Positions 19,001-27,071 of a stretch of 64,000 nucleotides of DNA are shown here, piece after piece. This DNA comes from Brachybacterium sacelli (GTDB lineage: Bacteria; Actinomycetota; Actinomycetes; Actinomycetales; Dermabacteraceae): assembly GCF_017876545.1 (NCBI RefSeq), contig NZ_JAGIOD010000002.1, forward strand, positions 1,364,001-1,428,000. Direction: 5' to 3'. Position numbers and translations under genes: made by a program. The number at the start of each line of letters is the position of its first letter. The first letter of the stretch is position 1. Under the pieces are notes generated by a model. The model searched no databases. It was not told the DNA's origin and worked only from the letters and a program-made list of their open reading frames with translations.

Positions 19001-19528
19001 GGAGACCTTGATCGAGACGTAGTCGAGGTCAGGGCGGGCGACGAGCTCGCGCACGCCCGCCAGCCGTCGCGAGGCCTCCTGCGCGCCGAGCACCGCCTCG
19101 CCGAGCAGGTTGATGTTCAAGGTGGTGCCATCGGCGGTCAGCCGTGAGATCGCGGAGGTCAGCGGGCCGCTGCGGGCGTCGAGGATGAGGTGGGAGACCA
19201 TCCGGCGCATCGCGGCCTGGGCCGTGGGGACCACGACGGAGGGCGCGAGGCGCGAGGCGCTGCCGCCGAGGGAGACCACGCGGCGCAGCGCGGGCGGGAG
19301 GAAGGCGGGCGGGTCCTGGGCCAGACGGCGCAGCTCGACGGCCGCGGCCCGCGGGTCCTCGGGGCGGATCACACGGTCGACGAAGGCGAGCGTGAAGTCC
19401 AGGCCCTGCGGATCGCGCAGGAGGTCCGACAGCATCTTCGCGGGCCCGGGCACCGGGCGGGTCGCGGCGGCCTCGACCCAGGTGCGCACCTGGGCGGCGA
19501 CGTCCTCGATGGTCAAGGTGGTGGTCAT
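16055..19528 (-). CDS. putA: bifunctional proline dehydrogenase / L-glutamate gamma-semialdehyde dehydrogenase
   Basis: 1157 aa. Oxidises proline to glutamate in two steps with channelled intermediate. The N-terminal half is the FAD-dependent proline dehydrogenase barrel (DYVSIKVSSI, VRLVKGANLAMEK, YKRMLLEAL). The C-terminal half is an NAD-dependent aldehyde dehydrogenase with the glutamate in LAETSGKNSI and catalytic Cys756 in GHAGQKCSAAS. About 200 residues follow, as in long PutA forms. There is no N-terminal ribbon-helix-helix domain, so it is not an autorepressor like the E. coli protein. The ATG at 19528 has no strong Shine-Dalgarno. It is transcribed away from the small membrane-protein gene at 19817. 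Confidence 0.95.
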   Translation of the reverse strand: MTTTLTIEDVAAQVRTWVEAAATRPVPGPAKMLSDLLRDPQGLDFTLAFVDRVIRPEDPRAAAVELRRLAQDPPAFLPPALRRVVSLGGSASRLAPSVVVPTAQAAMRRMVSHLILDARSGPLTSAISRLTADGTTLNINLLGEAVLGAQEASRRLAGVRELVARPDLDYVSIKVSSIVDHLPLWAASQTVEHIVETLLPLYLDAARGDHPTFVNMDMEEYRDLELTLQVFEKLLDRPELAQLHAGVVLQAYLPDAPSAMERLRRFAERRVAAGGAPVKVRLVKGANLAMEKVDASVHGWTQAPLLSKEETDAQYKRMLLEALHPQQLASVHLGVAGHNLFDVAFAHLLMGERNIPAGDGSGVEFEMLAGMAPGQQAVVREATGTMRLYVPVVHPHHFDVAVSYLVRRLEENASSENFLSAAFELDTEPDLFGREQERFTRALQRALTETSANTHRDQDRTLETRGGEPIALGTPTLPAVPGAFRNTPDTDLSTPANQAWAETITHRIRASTLGEEEVRAARIETVEGVRSMIARAVEAQRAWSALPASRRAQVLRRAAGTLAAHRADLLEVMASETGKTFEQGDPEISEAIDFALYYAEQAEQLDREEDVAFAPRRLTLVTPPWNFPVAIPTGGTLAALVTGSAVIMKPAPQSRRCGALIGRLLHEAGVPEGVLTLVDVPENEVGRALIADPRIDQLILTGGSDTAEMFASWRPELRILAETSGKNSIIVTPHADLDLAAHDVATSAFGHAGQKCSAASLVITVGSVSDSRRFSAQLADAVLSLHVGEPTDPTVQMGPVIEQPGEKLASGLSELGDGETWLSRPRQLDKSGRLFSPGVRAGVEEGSAFHLTEYFGPVLGMIHAETLEDAVRIQNGTAYGLTAGLHSLDPAEIAWWTEHVEAGNLYVNRGITGAIVQRQPFGGWKRSAIGQTSKAGGPNYLVHLMDAADAGTALAVADEDSWLAAARHSDREHWADTFGPRDVQDLHGEINVLRHLPLPVLIRAAAGTSAAELARVLHAAATVDAEVEVSLADPVLAEVATAAALSGAQVQVEDAPDFARRVPGLAQSRIRLLGEADEDLRTAIAQNVEVALFTGPVLVSARVEMLAFLREQAISATDHRYGNPLPHQLDLTGGRGYARGHAGSGAPRRGRGADVVA

Positions 19529-19742
19529 GCGCTCATCGAGCGGGAACTGCGACGGGGACAACGGGTCATCTCCTCGGTCGCCGTGCAACCACGGCGGGAA
19601 CGGTCGGCGCGGGGCGTCCTTGCCCTGAAGCGATCGTAGAGCCTTCCGGGCGGTGGTGTCCGCACTGCTTAGCGCGCGCGCGTGGAGGTTCTGTGACCAG
19701 AAGGGGACGAGACGGGGACGGGACGCGACGGGAACCGGTCGG

Positions 19743-19785
19743 TAGGGTCGAGGTCGCATCGTGATGCTCCTGTGACACGATGCGA
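19743..19785 (+). promoter_or_regulatory. -10 box followed by a 10-bp inverted repeat at the predicted transcript start
   Basis: TAGGGT at 19743-19748 predicts a start near 19755. Exactly there lies TCGCATCGTG (19754-19763), 12 bases, then CACGATGCGA (19776-19785), a perfect inverted repeat. It could be an operator or a 5'-end RNA stem for the gene at 19817, or an element of the divergent putA promoter region. Confidence 0.5.
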
Positions 19786-19816
19786 TCCACGACAACGACG
19801 ATCCCTGGAGGCAGCG

Positions 19817-20203
19817 ATGAAGAAGCTCATTTTCCTGGCAGGTCTCGCCATCGGCTTCGTGGTCGGGTCGCGAGCCGGCCGAGGCCCTTACGAGTCCCTC
19901 GAGCGCACTGCCCGTCACGTGGCGGACGACCCGGAGGTCCAGCGCCGGGCCACCCAGGCCAAGGAGACGGCGGGACGCGTCGCGCAGGACACCGCGAGCA
20001 CGGTGAAGGAGAAGGCTCCCGAGGTCGCCTCCAACGTGCAGGGAGCGGTGACGGGCGCCGCCGGCTCCGCCAAGGACCGCCTCGGCGGCGGCTCCGAGGA
20101 GTCGCTCGACGAGGACGCCGAGAACCTGGCGTCGAGCTCCGAGGACACCGCGGCCGCCGGCGGCGACGGCGAGGTCGGCGAGGACCGCCCGCTCAGCTCC
20201 TGA
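19817..20203 (+). CDS. small membrane-anchored protein, YtxH-like
   Basis: 128 aa. One N-terminal hydrophobic segment (LIFLAGLAIGFVVGS) ending in basic SRAGRGPYE, then a hydrophilic, helical and probably disordered tail (TAGRVAQDTASTVKEKAPEV) that becomes acidic at the C-terminus. This layout resembles YtxH/general-stress membrane proteins common in actinobacteria; no enzymatic motif is present and the function is unknown. GGAGG lies 7 bases before the ATG. It converges with tdk, leaving 12 bases between the stops. Confidence 0.8.
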   Translation: MKKLIFLAGLAIGFVVGSRAGRGPYESLERTARHVADDPEVQRRATQAKETAGRVAQDTASTVKEKAPEVASNVQGAVTGAAGSAKDRLGGGSEESLDEDAENLASSSEDTAAAGGDGEVGEDRPLSS

Positions 20204-20215
20204 CGCCGTGGGGCA

Positions 20216-20842
20216 TCAGCCGAGCACGGTGACGCCGGCCCGCTCCTGCTCCTGGAGGAAGCACGGGCCGCACAGCGACACGTAGGTGACGGGGTCGACG
20301 GGGCCGGATCCGGCCTCGTCGATCGCGACCTGGGCACCCTCGAAGACGTGACGACCGCCGACCACCCGGCAGTTGAACTCCGCCTGCGATCCGCAGCGGC
20401 ACATCGTCGGGAGCTTCTCGATGTTGTCCGCCAGCTCGAACAGACGCTGCGCGCCGGGGAACGTCGCGGTGCGGAAGTCGGTGCGCAGCCCGTAGCAGAT
20501 CACCGAGATGCCGTCCTGCTTGGCGACGCGGAACAACTGATCGATCTGGGCGGGGTCGAGGAACTGCGACTCGTCGACCAGCACCGCGTGCAGGGGTCGC
20601 AGCCCTCGCTCGTCGGCGACCGCGTGGACGTGCTCGCGCAGCTCCTCGCCGCTGCGGGCCAGGACGTCGACCCGGCGTCGTGCCCCACCGCGCGCGACCA
20701 CCCAGTCCTCGCCCTTGGTGTCCAGCGCCGGCTTCACCGTGAGCGTCGCGAGTCCCCGCTCGTCGTAGTTGTAGGCGGTCTTGACGAGGGTGTCGGACTT
20801 CCCGGAGTTCATCGCTCCGTACTTGAAGTGCAGCTTGGCCAT
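20216..20842 (-). CDS. tdk: thymidine kinase (TK1 type)
   Basis: 208 aa. Phosphorylates thymidine in the salvage pathway. P-loop GAMNSGKS (9-16), DESQFLDPAQ with the metal/base residues, the ICYGLRTDF motif, and a C-terminal zinc knuckle with CRCG...C and CGPC. Length and motifs fit bacterial/TK1-type tetrameric kinases. It is transcribed on the minus strand with the upstream GNAT gene, 79 bases apart; no distinct promoter is obvious. Confidence 0.94.
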   Translation of the reverse strand: MAKLHFKYGAMNSGKSDTLVKTAYNYDERGLATLTVKPALDTKGEDWVVARGGARRRVDVLARSGEELREHVHAVADERGLRPLHAVLVDESQFLDPAQIDQLFRVAKQDGISVICYGLRTDFRTATFPGAQRLFELADNIEKLPTMCRCGSQAEFNCRVVGGRHVFEGAQVAIDEAGSGPVDPVTYVSLCGPCFLQEQERAGVTVLG

Positions 20843-20921
20843 GCGGTGGGCTCCGGGATCGGTGGTCGGCGGGTGCGGGGACCCAGCGTACGGCGCCGAT
20901 CATCGTGCTCGGCGCGCAGCC

Positions 20922-22148
20922 TCAGAAGGAATCCAGGACGCTGGGCCGGGGCCCGGCCAGCAGCTCGTCGAGGAAGCGCTCGGCGGAGGGGTCCGCGACC
21001 GCCCCCAGGTCGAGCCGACGGGCATCGGCGAGGGTGCGGCCGCCGACCAGGAGCAGGGAGGCGGCATGGACGTCCAGGCGTGCCGTGCCGAGGACGAGCT
21101 CGGCCGCGTCACCGTCCGTGTCCTCCGGCGTTGCGGTGATCCTCCCGTCGGCGGCCGTGAGCAGCCAGCGCCCCGCGGCGCGGCAGGTCCCCGGCGGGAC
21201 CGTGTCGTCCTCGACCACGAGCCGGATCGTGCCCCGCAGCGACGCCGGCGCACGGCGCGCCTCGAGGGTCGCCGCGGTGTCGATCACACGCATCATCACC
21301 AGCGGCACCGGGCCGGGCGCCGGGCGCGCACCACCCCCGGGCAGCGCATCGAGCACCGGGTCCTCCGTGCGCAGACGCAGGGTCGCCTCCTCGACCACCG
21401 TCGACCAGGACCCCAGCGAGCGCAGCAGCGCGAGACGGTCCTCCCGGGTGCGGCCGAGGATCTCGTGGACCTGCAGACCCGGGCCCTCGCCCCCGGATCT
21501 GGTCCACGAGAGGTACCCGTGGTCGGTGCCGGCCTCGTCCTGGAGCAGCAGCGCGGACCAGCCGCCGCCCGGCATCCCCTGCTCGAACAGGGGCCCCTCG
21601 CGCAGCAGCATCCCGTTGTCCCCGGCGGTCAGCTCCCGGTACACCGCGTGCAGCCGGGGCAGCGTGGCAGCGGTGACCGGAACCAGATGCCGCCCCGGGA
21701 CCGGCGGCAGACGCTGCAGATCCACCAGCGGGACGATCAGGCGCTGCCCTCGGGCGACCACCTGGTAGCCGCAGCGACGGTAGATCGACGGATTCGAGGG
21801 GTACAGCATCGAGACGGCCATCGATTCCTCGGCACAGCGGGCGATGACCCCGGTCAGCAGCGTGCGGAAGACCCCGCCGCCGCGATGGGCCGGGTGCACG
21901 GCGAGCCCGCCGATGCCGCCGCTGCGGGCCACGCCGCCACCGAGGGCGAGGCGGTCGTGCCGGATCCGGGCGCCGGCGGCGAGCACGCCGTCGACCCCGC
22001 CGGGCAGCCCCGCGGAGTCGATGCCCACCGCCGTCTGGCCCGGGTCGAAGGGTCGGGGGCCGGTGTCCTCCCAGGTGCCGCCGAAGGCGTCGGCGGTCAG
22101 GGAGCGGTAGGGGACGTAGTCGTCGGGAGTGAGGTCACGCACGCGCAT
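20922..22148 (-). CDS. Eis-like GNAT family N-acetyltransferase
   Basis: 408 aa. An N-terminal GNAT domain has the acetyl-CoA loop VHPAHRGGGVFRTLL, a second GNAT-like central domain follows, and the C-terminal ~100 residues resemble the sterol-carrier-like domain of Eis proteins. Eis of mycobacteria acetylates aminoglycosides and other amines at several positions; the substrate here is unknown. TAGACT lies 7 bases before the ATG with no Shine-Dalgarno, so the message is probably leaderless. The promoter region is shared divergently with the gene at 22214. Confidence 0.82.
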   Translation of the reverse strand: MRVRDLTPDDYVPYRSLTADAFGGTWEDTGPRPFDPGQTAVGIDSAGLPGGVDGVLAAGARIRHDRLALGGGVARSGGIGGLAVHPAHRGGGVFRTLLTGVIARCAEESMAVSMLYPSNPSIYRRCGYQVVARGQRLIVPLVDLQRLPPVPGRHLVPVTAATLPRLHAVYRELTAGDNGMLLREGPLFEQGMPGGGWSALLLQDEAGTDHGYLSWTRSGGEGPGLQVHEILGRTREDRLALLRSLGSWSTVVEEATLRLRTEDPVLDALPGGGARPAPGPVPLVMMRVIDTAATLEARRAPASLRGTIRLVVEDDTVPPGTCRAAGRWLLTAADGRITATPEDTDGDAAELVLGTARLDVHAASLLLVGGRTLADARRLDLGAVADPSAERFLDELLAGPRPSVLDSF

Positions 22149-22213
22149 GCCGCCGAGTCTAGGGCGGGCCTGTTGCATACTGACAGCGCCCGCCCTGCAG
22201 CTGAGGAGATGCC

Positions 22214-23167
22214 GTGAGCCCACGCCGTGACGGCCCCGCGACGAGCACGCCACGCGGTGGCGCCCGCAAGCCCTACACGCGAGCGAACAAGGCGCAGCGC
22301 TCCAGTCGGGATGCCCTGACCCGTCGGCTCTCCGCCGGCGACCCCCGCAGCGAGCAGGCGCCGCAGCGCCGCATCCCCGTCGGCCTGTCGACCTCCTCCG
22401 TCTTCCCCTCCGGGGTGGAGGAGGCGTTCCGCCTGGCCGACCGGATCGGGTACGACGGGATCGAGGTGATGGTCTCCTATCCGCGGGACAGTCAGGACCC
22501 CGAGCTGCTGCGGCAGTACTCCGAGCGCTATGACCTGCCGATCCTCTCGCTGCACGCCCCGACCCTGTTCTTCCTGCAGGGGCTGTGGGGGCGCGACGCC
22601 TGGGTCAAGGTCGAGCGCACCGTCGAGATCGCCAAGGAGCTCGGAGTGCCCACCGTCGTGGCGCACCCCCCGTTCCGGTGGCAGGGCCGTTACGCCCGCG
22701 ACTTCGTCACCGGCGTGGCCGAGCTCGAGGACACCCACGGCATCGCGATCGCGGTGGAGAACATGTACCCGTGGCGCCTCGGCGTGCGGGAGCTGCTGAA
22801 CTACCTGCCCGATCACGACCCCACCGACGAGGACTACGCGCACGTCACGGTCGATCTCTCCCACGCCGCCACCGCCGGTGACGATGCGCTGGAGATGATC
22901 GACCGGCTCGGGGACCGCCTGACCCACCTCCACCTGGCCGACGGCTCCGGACGCACCACCAAGGACGAGCACCTCCCGCCGGGTGAGGGCAACCAGCCCT
23001 GCGCCGAGGTGCTGCGGAGACTGGCCAACCGCGGCTGGGAGGGCTCGGTGCTGCTCGAGGTCAGCACCAGCAACAACGACGACAAGCGGGAGGCGATCCT
23101 GCGCCAGTGCCTGCTGTTCGCCCGCCACCACCTGGGCCATCACCTCGACGACGACGAAGGGGCCTGA
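22214..23167 (+). CDS. sugar phosphate isomerase/epimerase-like TIM-barrel protein
   Basis: 317 aa. About 50 basic, disordered N-terminal residues precede an AP-endonuclease-2/xylose-isomerase-like barrel: VGLSTSSVFP, GYDGIEVMVSY, LSLHAP, VVAHPP, IAVENMYPW, VTVDLSHAA, HLHLADG and SVLLEVS provide the His/Glu/Asp metal ligands at strand ends. The reaction is unknown; the fold covers sugar isomerases, inosose dehydratases and endonuclease IV. GAGGAG is close to the GTG start. It ends 179 bases before oleA, which has its own predicted promoter, so functional linkage to olefin synthesis is unproven. Confidence 0.8.
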   Translation: MSPRRDGPATSTPRGGARKPYTRANKAQRSSRDALTRRLSAGDPRSEQAPQRRIPVGLSTSSVFPSGVEEAFRLADRIGYDGIEVMVSYPRDSQDPELLRQYSERYDLPILSLHAPTLFFLQGLWGRDAWVKVERTVEIAKELGVPTVVAHPPFRWQGRYARDFVTGVAELEDTHGIAIAVENMYPWRLGVRELLNYLPDHDPTDEDYAHVTVDLSHAATAGDDALEMIDRLGDRLTHLHLADGSGRTTKDEHLPPGEGNQPCAEVLRRLANRGWEGSVLLEVSTSNNDDKREAILRQCLLFARHHLGHHLDDDEGA

Positions 23168-23211
23168 CGGCACGACGTGGGATCCGCCACCCGGACAGAC
23201 AGCCCTCAGCT

Positions 23212-23255
23212 GACGGTGTGAGAATGGCCGGTGCATGGGCCCGACCCGGTCGTGA
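23212..23255 (+). promoter_or_regulatory. oleA promoter box with six-codon upstream ORF
   Basis: GACGGTGTGAGAATGG (23212-23227) is identical to 34484-34499, in front of the ATP-grasp operon, so it is likely a -10 element of the TGTGAGAAT form. Nine bases later ATG 23235 opens a tiny frame MGPTRS ending at 23255. The rest of the ~110-base leader up to oleA has no other clear feature. Confidence 0.45.
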
Positions 23256-23346
23256 CCGCGCCGTCGCGTGAGCCGCACCGGACCGGCGTCCGTCCCGCGG
23301 CCATGCCACCAGGAATCGCACGAGACGAACGAGGTAGCGCACGCAG

Positions 23347-24378
23347 ATGGGGAACGGGAACACAGGATTCGTCCACCGCAATGCCTCCCTGCTCTCGGTC
23401 GAGATGACCCTGCCGCAGGTCACGGTCACCTCCGACGAGATCGACGACATGCTCGCCCCGGCCCGCAAGCGGCTGCGGCTGCCCAAGGGCGTGCTGCAGC
23501 GGGTCGCCGGCGTCTATGAGCGGCGATGGTGGAAGGACCGCGACTCCGGCTGGAAACAGGGCGTCGTGCTCGCCGCCGAGCGCGCCATGGCCAAGGCAGG
23601 CATCATGCGCGACCAGGTCGGTCTGCTGATCAACGCCTCCGTCTCCCGCCAGCACCTCGAGCCCGCCGTGTCCACCGGGATCCACCATTCCCTGGGCATG
23701 CCACCCGGCTGCATGAACTTCGACATCACCAATGCGTGCCTCGGCTTCGTCAACGCCATGACCATGGCCGCCGGGATGATCGACGCGGGCCAGATCAAGT
23801 ACGCCCTGATCGTCGGGGCCGAGGACGTCGAGGACGTCCAGCGCGGCACCATCGAACGCCTGAACTCCAAGACCGCCACCAAGCACGACTTCAACAACCA
23901 GTTCGCGGCCCTGACCCTGGGCTCCGGGGCCGCCGCCGCGGTCATCGGCCCCTCCGACGAGCACCCCGAGGGGCACCGCCTCACCGTCACCCAGGCCCGC
24001 GCCGGCACCGAGCACCACGAGCTGTGCGTGGCGGACATGCAGGACATGCGCACCGACTCCGCCGGACTGCTGGAGAACGGCATCTCCCTGATCCTCGACA
24101 CCTGGAAGGGCGCCAACGACGCCGGCCACGACTTCAAGAGCATCGAGCACGTGATCCCGCATCAGGTCTCGATGGTCTACACCCGCAACTTCTCGAAGAT
24201 CACCGGGGTGGGCATGGAACGCATCCCCGTGACCTTCCCCGACTGGGGGAACATCGCGGCCGAGGCGGTCCCGATGACCCTGGCGCACATCCAGGACGAC
24301 GTGAAGCGGGGCGAGCGGGTGCTCCTGATGGGAGTCGGTTCCGGCCTGAACACGGCGATGATGGAGGTCCAGTGGTGA
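23347..24378 (+). CDS. oleA: OleA, head-to-head acyl-CoA condensing thiolase (olefin biosynthesis)
   Basis: 343 aa, thiolase/KAS III fold. Catalytic Cys131 (ITNACLGF), His272 (VIPHQVS) and Asn302 (PDWGNIAA) form the triad of KAS III-like enzymes. It is followed by OleBC and OleD, which identifies it as OleA rather than FabH: OleA condenses two fatty acyl-CoAs to a beta-keto acid in the first step of long-chain olefin synthesis. GAGG is 13 bases before the ATG, a long spacing. The stop overlaps the next start as GTGA, so translation is coupled. Confidence 0.88.
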   Translation: MGNGNTGFVHRNASLLSVEMTLPQVTVTSDEIDDMLAPARKRLRLPKGVLQRVAGVYERRWWKDRDSGWKQGVVLAAERAMAKAGIMRDQVGLLINASVSRQHLEPAVSTGIHHSLGMPPGCMNFDITNACLGFVNAMTMAAGMIDAGQIKYALIVGAEDVEDVQRGTIERLNSKTATKHDFNNQFAALTLGSGAAAAVIGPSDEHPEGHRLTVTQARAGTEHHELCVADMQDMRTDSAGLLENGISLILDTWKGANDAGHDFKSIEHVIPHQVSMVYTRNFSKITGVGMERIPVTFPDWGNIAAEAVPMTLAHIQDDVKRGERVLLMGVGSGLNTAMMEVQW

Positions 24379-27071
24379 ACGCCCGAGCCACCGGCCGCCG
24401 TCGGGCCCCGCTCCCCGAGACCCCGGCTGCGCAGAGCATGCCCGACGTCGATCCCCGCATCAGCCGCACCCTCGAGGTGCGCGACCACGCGGGGGAGCTG
24501 CGCCGCTGGCACCTGCTGGACTCCGGTCCGTGGCTCGCCGAGCGCGGCATCACCCCGCAGGGCACGCTGCTGGCGGTGCACGGCAACCCCACCTACTCGT
24601 TCCTGTTCCGCTCCCTGGTGCGTGAGGACATCCCCTGGCGCCTGGTGGCCGTGGACCAGCTGGAGATGGGCTGGTCCGAGCGCACCGGGGTGAAGCGCCG
24701 CTACCAGGACCGCATCACCGACCTCTCGCTGCTCACCGATGCGCTCTCGCTGCGGGGACCGGTGGTCACCGTCGGCCACGACTGGGGCGGTCTGATCTCC
24801 GCCGGCTGGGCGCTGGACAACCGCCACGACCTGGCCGGGATGATCCTCACCAACACCGGCCTGCACCAGGACCTGGGGGAGTCGCTGCCCAGGGCGCTGC
24901 AGCTGGCCACGACCCCGGGATTCCGCACCGCCTCCACCTCCGTGACCGATGCGTTCGTGCGCACCACCCTCTCGCTGTCGAGGCCCGCGCTGGCGCAGGA
25001 GGTCCAGGACGCCTATCTCGCGCCCTACCGCACGCGGGGCCGGCGCAAGGGCATCGACCAGTTCGTCGCCGACATCCCCGCCGGCGCCGATCACCCCTCC
25101 CGGCCCACGCTCGAGCGGGTCGCCGAGGGCATCCGCGACCTGACGGTGCCGACGCTGCTGGCCTGGGGCCCGCGGGACATCACCTTCTCCGACCGCTTCC
25201 TCCGCGACCTCCTCGAGCGCGTGCCCCACGCCGACGTCCACCGTTTCGAGAAGACCTCCCACCTGGTGTGGGAGGACGCCGATGTCGCCGGACTCGTCGC
25301 CGAGTGGCTGCGTTCCCGCTTCGGCCCCGAGGCCGCCCAGGACGAGCCCGCGGGCACCTGGCGCCCGGTCTCCTCCTTCGCGCAGCAGGCTCCCGAGCAG
25401 CACGTCGGCGAGCCGATCGCCCGCCTGGCCGCCGACCCCACCCACGCCCACCGGCCCGCGGTGGTCGAGATGGCCGACGCCGACGGGCGTCGCCGCGAGA
25501 TCTCCTGGTCGCTGCTGAACCGACGGGTGGACGACATCGCCGCCGGCATGCTCGGCCACGGCATCCGCCCCGGCGACCGCGTGAGCATCCTGATCACTCC
25601 CGGCGCGGACCTCACCGCCGTGCTGTACGCCTGCCTGCGCCTCGGCGCCGTCGCCGTGATCGCCGACGCCGGGCTGGGCGTGCCCGGCCTCACCCGCGCC
25701 GTGATCGGCTCGCACCCGGACTGGCTGATCGGGATCCCCCGGGCGCTGGTCGGCGCCCGCGCGATGGGCTGGCCCGGACGTCGGATCAGCGTCGAGCAGC
25801 TGCCCACCGTCGACCGCGCCGCCCTCGGGGTCGAGACCTCGATCGCCCAGCTGGCCCGGTCCGGCTCGATGATGCGCGACCTCGGCGCGCCGCTGGACGC
25901 CGCCTGGCCCGCTCCGGACGCCGACGCGGCGATCCTGTTCACCTCCGGCTCCACCGGGCCCGCCAAGGGCGCCGTGTACACCCACCGGCAGATGAGCGCC
26001 ATGTTCACCGCCGTCGGCGACACCCTCCAGCTCGATCCCGAGCGCGGGCTGGTCGCCGGCTTCGCGCCCTTCGCACTGCTGGGCCCCGCGCTCGGGGCGC
26101 CGTCCGTGGTGCCCGACATGGACATCACCCGCCCCGGGGAGCTGACCGCCCCCGCCCTGGCCGCAGCGATCGACGCCCTCGGCGAGCCCGCCGTCTTCAC
26201 CGCCCCCGCGGCCCTGCGCAACATCCTGGAGACGGCCCCGCAGCTCGACGAGTACGGACGGGCCGCGATCGCGAGCGCGGCGAGCTTCTTCTCCGCCGGC
26301 GCCCCGATCCCCGCGCACCTGCTGCGGGAGCTGCGCAGCCTGATGCCGCACGCGAGGGCGCTGACGCCCTACGGGATGACCGAGTGCCTGGCCGTGGCGG
26401 CCATCGACCTCGAGGGCATCGAGGCGGCGGGCGAGGGCTCCGGCGTGTGCGTCGGCCGCCCCGTGCCGCGGGTCGAGCTCGCCGTGGCCGTCATGGACGG
26501 TGAAGGTCGCACCCCCGGCGAGATCTCGCAGCAGGCCGACGTAACGGGCGAGGTGCTCGTGCGCGCCCCGCACGTGCGCGACCGCTACCTGATGCTCTGG
26601 GGCACCACGCACCGCTCCATGCGTTTCACCGGCTGGCACGCCACCGGCGACGTGGGCCACCTGGATGCCGAGGGGCGACTGTGGATCGAGGGCCGCGCGG
26701 ACCACGTGCTGGCCACGGCCGATGGACTCTTCACCCCCGTGCAGGTCGAGGACGCCGCCGAGACCGTGCCGACGGTGCGGCGGGCCGGTGCCGCCGCCGT
26801 CGGCCCCCGCGGCACCCAGCAGGTCGTGGTGGTCCTCGAGACCGAGGACGGCTACCGGGCCGGAAAGGCGGGACGGCCCCGCGCCGCCTCGACCTCTTTG
26901 CAGGAGGCCGTGCGCCGCGCCGTGCGCGAGCGCTCCGGGGCGGAGGTGGTCGCGGTCTTCACCACCAGCGCCCTGCCCACCGACATCCGGCACAACTCGA
27001 AGATCGACCGGGCTGCGCTGTCCCGCTGGGCCGGTCAGACCCTGCGCGGGGAGTGGGCCGACGCCCTGTGA
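24375..27071 (+). CDS. oleBC: OleBC fusion: beta-lactone decarboxylase + beta-lactone synthetase
   Basis: 898 aa. Residues ~25-320 are an alpha/beta-hydrolase of the haloalkane-dehalogenase type with nucleophile Asp136 in VGHDWGGL and the histidine in EKTSHLVWED (OleB, which decarboxylates the beta-lactone to a cis-olefin). A linker near 330-350 leads to an AMP-forming ligase domain: P-loop ILFTSGSTGPAKG near 518-531, TPYGMTE near 664, WHATGDVGHLD near 753 (OleC, which closes the beta-lactone with ATP). Fusion of B and C is known in Micrococcus and other actinobacteria; many proteobacteria have separate genes. GTG start and stop both overlap neighbours. Confidence 0.9.
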   Translation: MNARATGRRRAPLPETPAAQSMPDVDPRISRTLEVRDHAGELRRWHLLDSGPWLAERGITPQGTLLAVHGNPTYSFLFRSLVREDIPWRLVAVDQLEMGWSERTGVKRRYQDRITDLSLLTDALSLRGPVVTVGHDWGGLISAGWALDNRHDLAGMILTNTGLHQDLGESLPRALQLATTPGFRTASTSVTDAFVRTTLSLSRPALAQEVQDAYLAPYRTRGRRKGIDQFVADIPAGADHPSRPTLERVAEGIRDLTVPTLLAWGPRDITFSDRFLRDLLERVPHADVHRFEKTSHLVWEDADVAGLVAEWLRSRFGPEAAQDEPAGTWRPVSSFAQQAPEQHVGEPIARLAADPTHAHRPAVVEMADADGRRREISWSLLNRRVDDIAAGMLGHGIRPGDRVSILITPGADLTAVLYACLRLGAVAVIADAGLGVPGLTRAVIGSHPDWLIGIPRALVGARAMGWPGRRISVEQLPTVDRAALGVETSIAQLARSGSMMRDLGAPLDAAWPAPDADAAILFTSGSTGPAKGAVYTHRQMSAMFTAVGDTLQLDPERGLVAGFAPFALLGPALGAPSVVPDMDITRPGELTAPALAAAIDALGEPAVFTAPAALRNILETAPQLDEYGRAAIASAASFFSAGAPIPAHLLRELRSLMPHARALTPYGMTECLAVAAIDLEGIEAAGEGSGVCVGRPVPRVELAVAVMDGEGRTPGEISQQADVTGEVLVRAPHVRDRYLMLWGTTHRSMRFTGWHATGDVGHLDAEGRLWIEGRADHVLATADGLFTPVQVEDAAETVPTVRRAGAAAVGPRGTQQVVVVLETEDGYRAGKAGRPRAASTSLQEAVRRAVRERSGAEVVAVFTTSALPTDIRHNSKIDRAALSRWAGQTLRGEWADAL

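Noticed and set aside
22214..23167. TIM-barrel gene as part of the olefin operon
   Set aside because: A 179-base gap with its own promoter-like box separates it from oleA; no biochemical link known.
24177..26993. 938-codon open frame opposite oleBC
   Set aside because: Antisense shadow of high-GC codon use; the plus strand has intact catalytic motifs.
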